A stretch of DNA of 64,000 nt from Rhodospirillales bacterium (GCA_017640505.1 JAEPQO010000003.1:124001-188000); one strand, 5' to 3'; positions 1-9,457 are shown, counted from the stretch's first letter. Numbers and translations: made by a program. The notes: a model not told the origin generated them from the letters alone.

Positions 1-795
1 CGCACCGGACAGCACGCCGATCAGGCTGAGCGTCCCGCCCGGGCGCACCGCAATCAGGGACTGTTTCATGGTTTCAGTGCCGCCCAGTTCGACGACGTTG
101 TCGACGCCGTCACCGCCGGCCCAGTCGTGCGCCGGCTGGCCCCATTCCGGGGTCGCCGCGTAATTGATGCCGTGATCGGCGCCGAGTGCCTTCGCACGGT
201 CCAGCTTTTCGTCCGACGACGAGGTAATCGCGACGCGGCAGCCGTTCATTTTGGCGAACTGCAGCGCGAACAGCGAAACGCCGCCCGTGCCCTGGGTCAG
301 GATGGCGTCGCCCGGCTCGGCCCGGCCCAGGCGGACAATGGCGGACCATGCGGTCAGACCGGCGCACGTGAGGCTGGCGGCCTCGGCGTCGGTCAGGTTG
401 GCCGGCGTATGGACGAGACCGGTTACCGGGATCACGCGGTATTCCTGAAGCATGCCGTCCACCGCGCGCCCTGTATCGCTTTCCATCGCATGCTCGGTCG
501 CGGTGCCGGCCGGCCAGTCCAGGAAGAAGCACGCCGTGACCCGGTCGCTCGGCTTGAACCCGGTTACACCGGGGCCAACGGCCTCGACCGTGCCGGCGCC
601 GTCCGACAACGGCACAAGGTCGGTCTGTTTCTGGCGCTTGCGGTAGCCGCCCTTGGAGATCAGCAGATCGCGGTAGTTGAGCGACGTGGCGCCGATCCTG
701 ACGAGGACTTCGCCGTGCCCCGGTTCCGGCATCGGCCTGTCCGCTACTTTAAGGGCGTCCGGTCCTGCCGCGGTTTCGAATACCATTGCGCGCAT
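1..795 (-). CDS. Zinc-type alcohol dehydrogenase-like / quinone oxidoreductase (3' part beyond window)
   Basis: The reading frame is open from the ATG at 795 to the left edge, giving 265 residues with no stop, so the C-terminus lies outside the window. The translation starts MRAMVFETAAGPDALKV and shows the GroES-like half of the medium-chain dehydrogenase/reductase family, followed by the Rossmann half with a nucleotide loop of the form ILTQGTGGVSLFALQ. I see no cluster of structural zinc cysteines, which fits the quinone-oxidoreductase branch (NADPH-dependent reduction of quinones or enones) rather than the classical alcohol dehydrogenases. Substrate is not predictable. The + strand reading frame over the same bases is its shadow. 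Confidence 0.85.
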   Translation of the reverse strand, partial: MRAMVFETAAGPDALKVADRPMPEPGHGEVLVRIGATSLNYRDLLISKGGYRKRQKQTDLVPLSDGAGTVEAVGPGVTGFKPSDRVTACFFLDWPAGTATEHAMESDTGRAVDGMLQEYRVIPVTGLVHTPANLTDAEAASLTCAGLTAWSAIVRLGRAEPGDAILTQGTGGVSLFALQFAKMNGCRVAITSSSDEKLDRAKALGADHGINYAATPEWGQPAHDWAGGDGVDNVVELGGTETMKQSLIAVRPGGTLSLIGVLSGA

Positions 796-925
796 CTGTT
801 TCCTCCGTTCCTGAGCGCCGCCATATAAGCGCAGAGCGCCGGGGTTAGGCAACTGGCCGCGGAACGAAAAAGAGACCCTGAACGGGCCTCTTTCGGATCG
901 GCTCAAGATTTCCGGCGGATGGGCG

Positions 926-1381
926 TCAGGAGAAATAGCCCTTGGACTTGTTGGACGGGCACGGCGCCGCCAGCAGCGACCGGCCATGGTGGTGAAGGTT
1001 GATCCAGATCCGGTTCTCGTTGTCGAGCCACTCGTAGACCCAGGCGTTTTCGGGCGGGCACGCCAGTTTCAGGTACAAATACTTGATGCGCTCGGAGCGG
1101 GTCCGGATGACCTCGGCGTGGTCGAAACGCGGCACATGCACGTCGACCATGAGGTTCTGGTCCTCGCTGATGTAAACTTTGGTCGCCTGCCAGCCCTGGC
1201 GCGGCGGGTTCTCGTCGATGTAGTTCTTGACCGCGACGGCGGCGACTTCGAGCGCCTCTTCCTGGGTCATGTCCTCGGCATACATGCTGAGCGTCGCCAG
1301 AACCGCCCCCGGCACAAGGAGCGTGATCAGGAGACTCATAAGAAACCAGCGTTTCGAGCTGATGATATCGGAAATCCACAT
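926..1381 (-). CDS. Hypothetical protein with N-terminal membrane anchor
   Basis: This 151-residue protein starts at the ATG at 1381, preceded by a purine-rich GGGAATAGG stretch; a longer reading with 48 more residues is possible but its extension is arginine-rich and low in sense. Residues about 10-28 form one hydrophobic helix (signal anchor or uncleaved signal peptide), so the rest is probably periplasmic. The body holds EEALEVAAVAVKNYIDENPP and a C-terminal ENRIWINLHHHGRS segment. I do not recognise the family. It stands alone, with an AT-rich leader upstream. Confidence 0.6.
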   Translation of the reverse strand: MWISDIISSKRWFLMSLLITLLVPGAVLATLSMYAEDMTQEEALEVAAVAVKNYIDENPPRQGWQATKVYISEDQNLMVDVHVPRFDHAEVIRTRSERIKYLYLKLACPPENAWVYEWLDNENRIWINLHHHGRSLLAAPCPSNKSKGYFS

Positions 1382-1678
1382 GGTCCTATTCCCTTTCCCT
1401 TCGGTAGCTCCGCTGCCTCTTGTTATTGTTTTTGAGGCCGGTGGCTTTGCGCCCCGCCGTCGCCGACGGTTTGCCTGTTCGTGGTCTCGGGGGAAACAAC
1501 TTGTCCCGAACCTTGATGACACCATTTATAGGGCATCTTGAACCTTTCGGCTGTGAGCCAAGTCACATAATCGTTAAATTAGAATATCATTCAACATATT
1601 GAAAATAATATAAAAAATTACGTTCACGTCAGCGGCGTCGAAAAGAAAATGGTTAAATAAGTCTAAAGCCGGACCGAT
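1382..1678. other. Intergenic region, AT-rich leader
   Basis: The stretch between the two minus-strand genes becomes strikingly AT-rich from about 1560 to 1660. It probably carries the promoter of the downstream membrane-anchored protein. I see no convincing ORF, RNA gene or repeat in it. Confidence 0.4.
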
Positions 1679-2839
1679 CTAGGTATTGTGTATCACTTTC
1701 CCGATTCGCGACAAGAACGTGTCGGCATCCTGCATCGTATTGCACAGGTGCGGACTGACGCGGACGGCACCGCCGCGCGCGCTGATATGAACGTTTTCGG
1801 CGGCCAGTCGTCCGGCGATGTCCGCGGGAAAGCCCGCCGGGTGGCGCAGGCCCAGGATATGCGGCGTGCGGAACGGCGCCGGTGCGATCTCGAGGCCGAG
1901 GTCCCCGGCACCTTCGGCAATGCGTTCGGTGACCGGCCGAAGCGCCTCTGCGATCCGCATCGGGCCCCATTCCTGTAGTTGCTTCAGCGCGACCTGGATC
2001 ATCGGCAGGGTGATCAGGCTCAGGTACTCGCCGGCGTCGTATCGTCGCGCACCTTTGGTAAAGCCTTCCGGGTAGCCGAGCCCGCCGGTGATGCTGTCGA
2101 CACCCCCGTGGTTGAACAGATGGTCTTCGAGCGGCAGGCCGTCCTGGTGATTGGGCGAGGCATACATGAACGAAAGCCCGTACGGCCCAAGCAGCCACTT
2201 GTAAGCGGCGCAGACCAGAAAGTCCGCACCGATCGCGTTCACGTCGATCGGTATCGCGCCGACCCATTGCGTGGCATCGACCAGGAATGTCGCGCCCACA
2301 TTCTTCAGCGCCGGGCCGATGACCGTGAGATCGACGAGCGATCCGTCGGTCCAGTGGCACGGCGGCAGCGCGGCGATGGCGATGTCGGTGTCGATCATGT
2401 CCATCACGGCGCGGGTCCAGTCGCCGTCTTCGGGCCACGGTACGGTCGCCACGTGTGCACCGGTGCGTTCCGCCAGGCGCTGCCACGCGTAGACGTTGGA
2501 CGGAAACTGGCCTTCGAGGACGAGGATGCGGCTGCCGGGCGTCGGCGTCAGGTTCTTGGCCGCCGTGGCGATGCCGTAGCTGGCGGCAGGATGAATGGCG
2601 ATGTCGTCGCCGCTGGCGCCGATCAGACTGGCGAAGCGTTCGCGGACATCGTCGGCCTGCACATAGCGGCCCGGCTCGTCAATGGCCCACGGCCTACCCT
2701 TGGCGGCGGCACCGGTGCGACCGGCGTCGACGGATGCCTTCAGGAGCGCGGACTTGGATGCCGCATTCAGAAAGACGACGCCGTCTTCCATGTCGAACAG
2801 GTGGCGCTGGTCGCCAAGCGGGGGGGACATTTCGTTCAT
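1679..2839 (-). CDS. Class V aminotransferase family protein (cysteine desulfurase/kynureninase-like)
   Basis: The 386-residue product is a PLP enzyme of fold type I, aminotransferase class V. The PLP-pairing aspartate and the nearby glutamine are seen in FLVDATQWVGAIPIDV, and the Schiff-base lysine in CAAYKWLLGPYGLSF. There is no obvious cysteine-loop as in IscS/SufS, so it is not a housekeeping Fe-S desulfurase; kynureninase-like or amino-acid lyase activity is equally possible. The start ATG at 2839 is followed five residues on by alternatives. It is divergent from the amidoligase gene, sharing an 86-bp intergenic gap. Confidence 0.8.
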   Translation of the reverse strand: MNEMSPPLGDQRHLFDMEDGVVFLNAASKSALLKASVDAGRTGAAAKGRPWAIDEPGRYVQADDVRERFASLIGASGDDIAIHPAASYGIATAAKNLTPTPGSRILVLEGQFPSNVYAWQRLAERTGAHVATVPWPEDGDWTRAVMDMIDTDIAIAALPPCHWTDGSLVDLTVIGPALKNVGATFLVDATQWVGAIPIDVNAIGADFLVCAAYKWLLGPYGLSFMYASPNHQDGLPLEDHLFNHGGVDSITGGLGYPEGFTKGARRYDAGEYLSLITLPMIQVALKQLQEWGPMRIAEALRPVTERIAEGAGDLGLEIAPAPFRTPHILGLRHPAGFPADIAGRLAAENVHISARGGAVRVSPHLCNTMQDADTFLSRIGKVIHNT

Positions 2840-2925
2840 GCCCTAGGTTATGCAGGTTCGGCGGGCGGGATCAATCTCCCGTCGGCAACCTTTCCTGTTC
2901 GGGTTGCAATCCCTATATCCTTGAA

Positions 2926-3885
2926 ATGACCGAACGACGAGAACCGCCGAAGACGACCAATGCGGAAGGTGGTCCGCGCCGCATCGGCGTCGAGATCGAA
3001 TTCGGCGGCCTTGACCTCGACCGGGCGGCCGCGCTTGTCGAGGATATATTCGGCGGCAGCGTCACGCGGCCGGGCCCGCATGTCCGCAAGGTGGACGGCA
3101 CGGCCATCGGCGATTTCGAAATCGAGCTCGACGCGCAGATTGTTCACCCGAAATCCGGCGACGACGACATCGAGAAGAAAGCCAAGGAGATCATCGGTGA
3201 CCTGTCGAGTGGCTTCGTGCCGACCGAAATCGTCGGACCGCCGGCACCCCTCGACGCACTGGACGATTTCGACCGCCTGATCGACGCGCTGCGTGACGCC
3301 GGTGCGGAAGGGACCGAGGACGGCCTCAGTTACGCCTTCGGCCTGCAGCTCAACCCGGAAGTGCCGTCGACCGACGCCGCCGACATTCTTGCCGTGCTGC
3401 AGGCGTACGTCCTGCTCTCGCCGCTGCTCAGGCGCCGCATCCGCGTCGATCCGCTGCGCCGTCTGCTGCCCTATGTGGACCCGTTCCCGGCGACCTATAT
3501 GCGGCGCATTCTGGACTCCGGTTATGCACCGGATCTGGCGGGGCTGATTGATGACTTCATCGCCGACAATCCGACCCGCAACCGTGAACTCGACATGCTG
3601 CCGTTATTTGCACATCTGGACGAGGACCGGGTACGGGCGAAACTGGACGACCCGCTGATCAAGGCGCGGCCCACCTATCACTATCGTTTGCCGAATACCA
3701 ACCTCGCTGATCCCGGCTGGGGTGTGATCACGGAGTGGAACCGCTGGGTCTCGGTCGAGCGGCTGGCCGCGGCGGAAGGGCGCAGGCGGCAACTGGCGGA
3801 TGCCTATCTGGCACGCAATCCCGACGATTTCATGGAATGGATCACGGTGCGTGCCCGCGAACTGCTGGACGAGTTCAGCGGATGA
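2926..3885 (+). CDS. Amidoligase family protein (COOH-NH2 ligase superfamily)
   Basis: Starting at the ATG at 2926 (MTERREPP) the protein has 319 residues. Near the N-terminus it shows RIGVEIEFGGL, the first strand and acidic metal-binding motif of the amidoligase_2 family, followed by GDFEIELDAQIVH. Members are glutamine-synthetase-fold, ATP-dependent enzymes inferred to make peptide or amide bonds, often encoded beside a glutamine amidotransferase. No such partner is present here: the next gene is a convergent transporter whose end overlaps this one by 11 bp. The target amine and acid are unknown. Frames that begin further upstream are artefacts of the shared intergenic region. Confidence 0.8.
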   Translation: MTERREPPKTTNAEGGPRRIGVEIEFGGLDLDRAAALVEDIFGGSVTRPGPHVRKVDGTAIGDFEIELDAQIVHPKSGDDDIEKKAKEIIGDLSSGFVPTEIVGPPAPLDALDDFDRLIDALRDAGAEGTEDGLSYAFGLQLNPEVPSTDAADILAVLQAYVLLSPLLRRRIRVDPLRRLLPYVDPFPATYMRRILDSGYAPDLAGLIDDFIADNPTRNRELDMLPLFAHLDEDRVRAKLDDPLIKARPTYHYRLPNTNLADPGWGVITEWNRWVSVERLAAAEGRRRQLADAYLARNPDDFMEWITVRARELLDEFSG

Positions 3886-4831
3886 CCTCGTCGCCCGCCG
3901 CTTCGGCGGCGATCCTTTTCCGTTTCTGGTGCTCGCGGACGGTGATGTAGGCCGTCGATCCGAAAATAAGCGCGCCGCCGCCCCAGACGAACGCGTCCGG
4001 CACGTCGCCGAACAGCATGTAGCCGGTGATCGAGACCCAGACGAGACGCACGAAGTCGAACGGCATGGCGACATGAGTTTCGGCGTACCTGAGAGATTGC
4101 GTCACGCAGAGCTGGCCGCATCCACCCAGCAGTCCCAGAAGGACCAGCAGCATCAGATCGAACGTGCTGGGCCACGACCAGACGAACAGCGCCGGGACCA
4201 GGGCCAGCGGCGCCATCACGAGCGACATGTAGGTCGTGATCGTGACCGACGATTCGGTCCGCGACAGGTTCTTGATGATGATGACGCACGCACCCCAGAA
4301 GACCGCCGCCGTCAGGACCAGGAAGTACCCAGTGCTGATTTCCTCGAACCCGGGGCGCAGCACGATCAGTGTGCCCGCGAACCCGGCGACGATCGCGGCG
4401 ATCCGGCGCCAGCCGAGCCGTTCCTTGAGGATGATCACGGCGAGCAGGGTGGCGAAAAGCGGTGCCGAGAACGACAGTGCCGTGACGTCGGCGATGGGCG
4501 ACAGGCTGAGCGCGGTAAAGAACGCCAGCATGGCACAGAAATTCAGCACACCCCTGAGAATCAGCATGCCCAGCCGATTGGTCTTCAGCGGCGCGATCCC
4601 GTGTTTGACGAAAAACGGGACGACCACGATCAGTGCAAACAGCAGGCGGCAGAAGACCACGACGAACGGGTGCACCGTATCGGAGACATAGCTGATGGTG
4701 GTGTGCATCGACGCCAGGCACAACGTGGAGGCCAGCATCCACAGGATGCCGCGCAGATTGTCGGCGGCCTTTTTGGCCTCGTGGCCGGGGTTGGGCGTCT
4801 CGGGCGCCTCCGCAGGCGCGGTCTCTGGCAT
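3875..4831 (-). CDS. DMT family transporter (EamA domains)
   Basis: This 318-residue integral membrane protein shows about ten hydrophobic helices arranged as two EamA repeats, typical for drug/metabolite transporters of the inner membrane. The N-terminal 30 residues are acidic and proline-rich, and cytoplasmic. The C-terminus HQKRKRIAAEAAGDEVIR is basic and also cytoplasmic. Substrate cannot be predicted from sequence; the family exports amino acids, metabolites or drugs. The gene converges on the amidoligase gene with an 11-bp overlap. Confidence 0.88.
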   Translation of the reverse strand: MPETAPAEAPETPNPGHEAKKAADNLRGILWMLASTLCLASMHTTISYVSDTVHPFVVVFCRLLFALIVVVPFFVKHGIAPLKTNRLGMLILRGVLNFCAMLAFFTALSLSPIADVTALSFSAPLFATLLAVIILKERLGWRRIAAIVAGFAGTLIVLRPGFEEISTGYFLVLTAAVFWGACVIIIKNLSRTESSVTITTYMSLVMAPLALVPALFVWSWPSTFDLMLLVLLGLLGGCGQLCVTQSLRYAETHVAMPFDFVRLVWVSITGYMLFGDVPDAFVWGGGALIFGSTAYITVREHQKRKRIAAEAAGDEVIR

Positions 4832-4954
4832 AAACGTGCCTCCGGATGGCGTTATGGCAACGCTAGGGCGTCATATGGCAGCATAGACGGCGAAAATTGC
4901 GATGCAAGGCGGCGAAAAGGGGCGTGATCGGGCCTGAAAAACGTTCTTTCCCCG

Positions 4955-4983
4955 TTGACAGCCCCCGGTGCGCCCCGTATGTT
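4955..4983 (+). promoter_or_regulatory. Sigma-70 type promoter of rpmJ
   Basis: A consensus -35 box TTGACA (4955-4960) and a -10 box TATGTT (4978-4983) are separated by exactly 17 bp. They lie about 80 bp before the rpmJ start codon and point toward it. Confidence 0.65.
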
Positions 4984-5061
4984 CCGCCCGCTTTCGTCTC
5001 CCGGGTGGTCCGGGGGGCTATTTATTTGTTCCGCTGTGATTTGTTTGCCGGGGATCGGGTT

Positions 5062-5187
5062 ATGAAAATCAGAAACTCGTTGAAGTCGGCCAAGCTGCGT
5101 GAAAAAGGCTGCCGTATTGTGCGCCGCCGTGGCCGGGTCTACGTCATCAACAAACGCAATCCGCGCTTCAAAGCCCGCCAGGGCTGA
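5062..5187 (+). CDS. rpmJ: 50S ribosomal protein L36
   Basis: The 41-residue product begins [17 protein letters not shown] and ends NPRFKARQG, the hallmark of L36 in the large ribosomal subunit. It has a single cysteine, so it is the zinc-independent (C-minus) form usual in Alphaproteobacteria rather than the CxxC zinc-ribbon form. The ATG at 5062 gives the standard length; a longer upstream frame exists but is not needed. It is a single-gene transcription unit, with its own promoter upstream and a hairpin terminator 23 bp downstream. Confidence 0.97.
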   Translation: MKIRNSLKSAKLREKGCRIVRRRGRVYVINKRNPRFKARQG

Positions 5188-5210
5188 TCCGCGCTCGAAC
5201 GATCCTTTGG

Positions 5211-5240
5211 CCGCGCCCATGCTGCCATGGGCGCGGTTTT
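5211..5240 (+). terminator. Rho-independent terminator of rpmJ
   Basis: A perfect 11-bp GC-rich stem, CCGCGCCCATG pairing with CATGGGCGCGG across the loop CTGC, is followed directly by TTTT at 5237-5240. Confidence 0.9.
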
Positions 5241-5388
5241 CGTTTGCCTGCTTCCTGCCGGAACCGCCATCTGCGAAGCGTCGGGTCTCGGACCAAAATC
5301 CGCCCAAGCAAAGGTGACGACACGGGTTTTACGTGGCACACTGAATGCCAATATAAGAACCCAGTAAAATGTCGGGGGAGACCAATCC

Positions 5389-6876
5389 GTGGAGATGCCC
5401 AAACCGGATGATACCGTCATCGCGCGCCGCGCAGAACTTGCGGCGGCGTTGCGCGAGATCGTGCCGGGTGAGGGTGTCATCGATACGGATGAAGAACTCC
5501 GCGCGTTCGACTGCGACGGCCTCATGGCCTACAAGCAGTTGCCGCTGATCGTTGTCCTGCCGGAAACCACCGAACAGGTCTCTGCGGTGCTCAAATACTG
5601 TCACGAAAACAACGTGAAGATCGTGCCGCGCGGCGCCGGGACCGGCCTTTCCGGCGGCGCCATGCCGCTTGCCGACGCGATTACGCTGGGCCTCGGCAAG
5701 TTCAAGAAGATCCTCGATATCGATTTCGAAAACCGCTGCGTCGTGACCCAGCCGGGTGTCACCAACCTCGGCATCACGCAGGCGGTCGAGCACGCGGGTT
5801 TCTATTATGCGCCCGACCCGTCGTCGCAGATCGCGTGTTCCATCGGCGGCAACGTGGCGGAAAACTCGGGCGGCGTGCATTGCCTGAAATACGGCCTGAC
5901 AACGAACAATGTGCTCGGCGTCGAGATCGTGCTGATGAACGGCGAGGTCGTGCGTTTCGGCGGCAAGCACATGGACGCCGGCGGTTATGACCTGCTGGGC
6001 GTCATCACCGGGTCCGAGGGCCTGCTCGGCGTCATCACCGAAGTCACGGTGCGCATCCTCAGAAAACCCGAAGTGGCGCGCGCGCTGCTGATCGGCTTCC
6101 CGACCATGATCGACGCCGGCAAATGCGTCGCCGACGTGATCGCGGCGGGCATCATTCCGGGCGGCATGGAACTGATGGACAAGCCGACCATCCATGCGAC
6201 CGAGGATTTCGTGCACGCGGGCTATCCGCTCGATGTCGAGGGTCTGATGATCGTCGAGCTGGACGGACCCGAGGCCGAAGTCGCCTATCTGGTCGAACGC
6301 GTCGAGGACATCGCGCGTGCCTGCAACGCAAGCACGATCCGCATTTCCGAGAGCGAGGACGAGCGCATGCGCTTCTGGTCCGGGCGCAAGAACGCGTTTC
6401 CCGCGATCGGCCGCATCTCGCCCGACTATATCTGTGTCGACGGCACGATCCCGCGCAAGAAACTGGCCGAGGTGCTGGAGCGTATGCAGGGCCTTTCCGA
6501 CAAGCACGGGCTGCGTGTCGCCAACGTGTTCCACGCCGGCGACGGCAATCTGCACCCGCTGGTGCTTTTCGACGCCAACCAGCCGGGTGAGCTGGAAAGC
6601 GCTGAGAAGCTGTGCGCCGATATCCTGACGCTCTGTGTCGAGGTGGGCGGCGTGCTGTCGGGTGAACACGGCATCGGGGTCGAAAAACGCGATCTGATGG
6701 GCACCATGTTCACGGAAGACGACCTGAAACAGCAGCAGCGCGTGAAGTGCGCGTTCGATCCCGGGCATCTGCTGAACCCGGGCAAGGTTTATCCGGAACT
6801 GCACCGCTGCGCGGAACTGGGCAAGATGCACGTTCACCACGGCAAGCTGCCGTTCCCCGATATCCCGAGATTCTGA
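5389..6876 (+). CDS. glcD: Glycolate oxidase FAD-linked subunit GlcD
   Basis: This is the flavin subunit of membrane-associated glycolate oxidase, which oxidises glycolate to glyoxylate and passes electrons to the quinone pool through GlcF. The 495-residue product carries a PCMH-type FAD-binding domain with VPRGAGTGLSGGAMPL near residue 82 and a FAD-linked oxidase C-terminal domain with LSGEHGIGVEKR near residue 424. The GTG at 5389 sits eight bases after a GGGGGAG ribosome-binding site, better spaced than the ATG two codons later. It is the first gene of glcDEF, with glcE starting 22 bp downstream. Confidence 0.92.
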   Translation: MEMPKPDDTVIARRAELAAALREIVPGEGVIDTDEELRAFDCDGLMAYKQLPLIVVLPETTEQVSAVLKYCHENNVKIVPRGAGTGLSGGAMPLADAITLGLGKFKKILDIDFENRCVVTQPGVTNLGITQAVEHAGFYYAPDPSSQIACSIGGNVAENSGGVHCLKYGLTTNNVLGVEIVLMNGEVVRFGGKHMDAGGYDLLGVITGSEGLLGVITEVTVRILRKPEVARALLIGFPTMIDAGKCVADVIAAGIIPGGMELMDKPTIHATEDFVHAGYPLDVEGLMIVELDGPEAEVAYLVERVEDIARACNASTIRISESEDERMRFWSGRKNAFPAIGRISPDYICVDGTIPRKKLAEVLERMQGLSDKHGLRVANVFHAGDGNLHPLVLFDANQPGELESAEKLCADILTLCVEVGGVLSGEHGIGVEKRDLMGTMFTEDDLKQQQRVKCAFDPGHLLNPGKVYPELHRCAELGKMHVHHGKLPFPDIPRF

Positions 6877-6898
6877 CCCCAAGCCTGCCGATTGCCAC

Positions 6899-8137
6899 AT
6901 GCCTGAAACGCTCAAACCCGAAACCGAAGATCAGCTTCTTGAAGCCGTCAAATGGGCGGTGTCGGAAAAGACGCCGATGGAGGTTGTGGCCGGCGGGACC
7001 AAACGCCATTTCGGCCGGCCCATGCAAACGTCAGCGACGCTGGATATGAGTGCCATCGCCGGCGTCATGACCTATGAGCCGGAAGAGCTTTTCGTGACCG
7101 CCAAGGCGGGCACGCCGATGGCCGCGCTCACGGCGGCGCTCGACGAAAAGGGCCAGCAGTTCTCGTTCGAGCCGCCCGACCTCGGGCCACTGTTGGGCTC
7201 GGGCGTCGACAAAGGCACCATCGGCGGTATCGTCGCGACGAACCTGGCCGGTCCGCGGCGGATCAAGGAAGGCGCCGCGCGCGATCATCTGCTGGGCTTC
7301 CATGCCGTGTCGGGCCGGGGCGAGGTGTTCAAGTCCGGCGGCACGGTGGTCAAGAACGTCACCGGGTTCGATCTTTCGAAACTGATGGCGGGTTCGTTCG
7401 GCACGCTTGCCGTGATGTCACAGGTGACGCTCAAGGTGCTGCCGCAACCGGAGAAGATCCGCACCCTTCTGGTGCGCTGGCGCGCCGACGGGATTTACGA
7501 TCACGGTGCGATGAAGGTCATGTCGAAGGCGCTCGGCTCGTCGCACGATGTCTCGGGCGCGGCGCATCTGCCGGCACTCGCCGCAGCGTCTTCGTCGGTC
7601 GATTACGTGTCCGGCAGCGGCGGCGGCGTGACCGCGCTTCGCATCGAAGGCCCGGGTCCGTCGGTCGAGCACAGGGCCGAGGCGCTCAAGGCCGAGATCA
7701 AGGATTTCGGCATGCTCGAAGAGTTGCACACGACCAATTCCAAGACATTCTGGCGGGAAGTCCGCGACGTGCGCCCGTTCGTCGGCCGCGACGACGTGCC
7801 CTATATCTGGCGGATCTCGGTACCGCCCGCCGACGGGTCCCGTATCGCGCTCGCGATCCTCGAGACCCTCAAGGGCGAGGTCTATTACGACTGGGGCGGC
7901 GGACAGATCTGGATGGCGCTCCGCCCCGTGGTCAACGCCGGTGCCGAAGTCATCCGTTCCGCCATCGCCAAGACCGGCGGCCACGCGACGCTGGTCCGTG
8001 CGCCGGCCGATATCCGCGCCGAGGTGCCGGTGATGCAGCCGCAGTCCGATGCCGAGGCGGAGATCACGAAGAAGGTGAAGGAAGGCTTCGATCCCGAGGG
8101 CGTGCTGAACCCGGGCCGGATGTATCCGGGGGTATAA
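6899..8137 (+). CDS. glcE: Glycolate oxidase subunit GlcE
   Basis: GlcE is the second FAD-binding subunit of glycolate oxidase. The 412-residue protein begins MPETLKPETEDQLLEAV, has a PCMH-type FAD domain with GTIGGIVATNLAGPRR near residue 105, and ends with the family-typical FDPEGVLNPGRMYPG. It is shorter than GlcD, as expected. The gene lies 22 bp after glcD and 12 bp before glcF, so the three are probably one transcript. Confidence 0.93.
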   Translation: MPETLKPETEDQLLEAVKWAVSEKTPMEVVAGGTKRHFGRPMQTSATLDMSAIAGVMTYEPEELFVTAKAGTPMAALTAALDEKGQQFSFEPPDLGPLLGSGVDKGTIGGIVATNLAGPRRIKEGAARDHLLGFHAVSGRGEVFKSGGTVVKNVTGFDLSKLMAGSFGTLAVMSQVTLKVLPQPEKIRTLLVRWRADGIYDHGAMKVMSKALGSSHDVSGAAHLPALAAASSSVDYVSGSGGGVTALRIEGPGPSVEHRAEALKAEIKDFGMLEELHTTNSKTFWREVRDVRPFVGRDDVPYIWRISVPPADGSRIALAILETLKGEVYYDWGGGQIWMALRPVVNAGAEVIRSAIAKTGGHATLVRAPADIRAEVPVMQPQSDAEAEITKKVKEGFDPEGVLNPGRMYPGV

Positions 8138-8149
8138 CGGGGACCGGAT

Positions 8150-9457
8150 ATGCAGACCAATTTTTCCATCGCGCAACTGGCCGACCCGAACATCGAAGCC
8201 GCCAACGATATCCTGCGCAAGTGCGTGCACTGCGGGTTCTGCACGGCGACGTGCCCGACCTATGTGCTCAAGGGTGACGAACTGGACAGCCCGCGCGGCC
8301 GCATCTACCTGATGAAGGAAGCGTTCGAGAGCGGCAAGCCGGCGACGCCCAAGCTCGCCAAGCATCTCGACCGCTGCCTGTCGTGCCTGTCGTGCATGAC
8401 GACCTGTCCGGCCAGCGTCGATTACATGCACCTGGTCGATTACGGCAGGACCTTCGTTCAGGAAACCTATACCCGTCCGCTGCATGACCGGCTGTTGCGC
8501 TGGGTGCTGGCCAGGGTGCTGCCCTATCCCGGCATGTTCCGGCTCTCGCTGCTGGGCGCGGCGCTGGGGCGGCCGTTCCGGAAACTCATGCCGGCGCGGC
8601 TTCGGGCGATGCTCGAACTGGCCCCCAAGAACGTGCCGGCGCAAAGCGATGCCGATCTCGCCCAGGTGCATCGGGCGGAAGGCGACACCCGGATGCGTGT
8701 CGCCCTGCTGACGGGCTGCGCGCAGCAGGTGCTCAGGCCCGCCATCAACGAGTCCACGGTGCGAATTCTGAACCGGCTCGGCTGCGAGGTGGTGATCGCC
8801 GACGGTATCGGCTGCTGCGGCGCGCTGGTCCATCATATGGGCCTGGAAGACGAGGGCCACGCGGCGGCAAAGCGGAACATCGCCGCCTGGGAAGCGGCGG
8901 AAAAGACGCACGGTGCCATCGACGCCATCGTCATCAATGCGTCGGGTTGCGGCACCACGGTCAAAGATTACGGCTGGATGCTCAGGAACGATCCCGCGTG
9001 GGCCGTCCGGGCACAGGCGGTGTCCGGGAAAACCCGCGACATCAGCGAGGTGCTCAAGACGCTCGGTCTCGGCGATCTGACCGCCGATGCCCGGCCCAAG
9101 GTCGCCTATCATTCGGCGTGTTCCATGCAGCACGGCCAAAAGCTCAAATCGGAGCCCGTCGAGTTGTTGCGGGACGCCGGATTCGAGGTGGTGGAACCGG
9201 CGGAATCCCATCTTTGCTGTGGCTCCGCGGGGACCTACAACATCATGCAGCCCGACTGGGCGGCCGAACTGGGCGCGCGCAAGGCCGCGAATATCCAAAA
9301 GCTGGGGGCGAACTGTGTCGCGACCGGCAACATCGGCTGTCTGACGCAGATTTCATCGGCCATGCAGGGCGCGGGTGCACCGCCGGTGCTGCATACGGTG
9401 GAACTGCTCGACTGGGCGACGGGCGGGCCGCGGCCGGCGGGGCTGCCTGACGTGTAA
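8150..9457 (+). CDS. glcF: Glycolate oxidase iron-sulfur subunit GlcF
   Basis: GlcF carries electrons from the flavin subunits to quinone. The 435-residue protein has two ferredoxin-type 4Fe-4S motifs, CVHCGFCTATCP (cysteines near 25, 28, 31, 35) and CLSCLSCMTTCP (near 76, 79, 82, 86), then two CCG domains with GIGCCGALVHH and HLCCGSAGTYN, as in heterodisulfide-reductase-like subunits. All key cysteines are present. It is the last gene of the operon; the following histidine kinase gene begins 131 bp downstream after a palindrome. Confidence 0.93.
   Translation: MQTNFSIAQLADPNIEAANDILRKCVHCGFCTATCPTYVLKGDELDSPRGRIYLMKEAFESGKPATPKLAKHLDRCLSCLSCMTTCPASVDYMHLVDYGRTFVQETYTRPLHDRLLRWVLARVLPYPGMFRLSLLGAALGRPFRKLMPARLRAMLELAPKNVPAQSDADLAQVHRAEGDTRMRVALLTGCAQQVLRPAINESTVRILNRLGCEVVIADGIGCCGALVHHMGLEDEGHAAAKRNIAAWEAAEKTHGAIDAIVINASGCGTTVKDYGWMLRNDPAWAVRAQAVSGKTRDISEVLKTLGLGDLTADARPKVAYHSACSMQHGQKLKSEPVELLRDAGFEVVEPAESHLCCGSAGTYNIMQPDWAAELGARKAANIQKLGANCVATGNIGCLTQISSAMQGAGAPPVLHTVELLDWATGGPRPAGLPDV

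Noticed and set aside
127-828. 233-residue + strand frame at the left edge
   Set aside because: It is opposite a minus-strand dehydrogenase that is open to the window edge and shows clear family sequence.
5329-6915. 528-residue minus-strand frame opposite glcD
   Set aside because: It is antisense to a well-supported glcD, with sequence rich in His/Arg/Val as expected from shadow reading, and has no family motif.
7418-9298. 626-residue minus-strand frame opposite glcE and glcF
   Set aside because: It runs across two known genes in antisense and its composition is typical of a GC-rich shadow frame.
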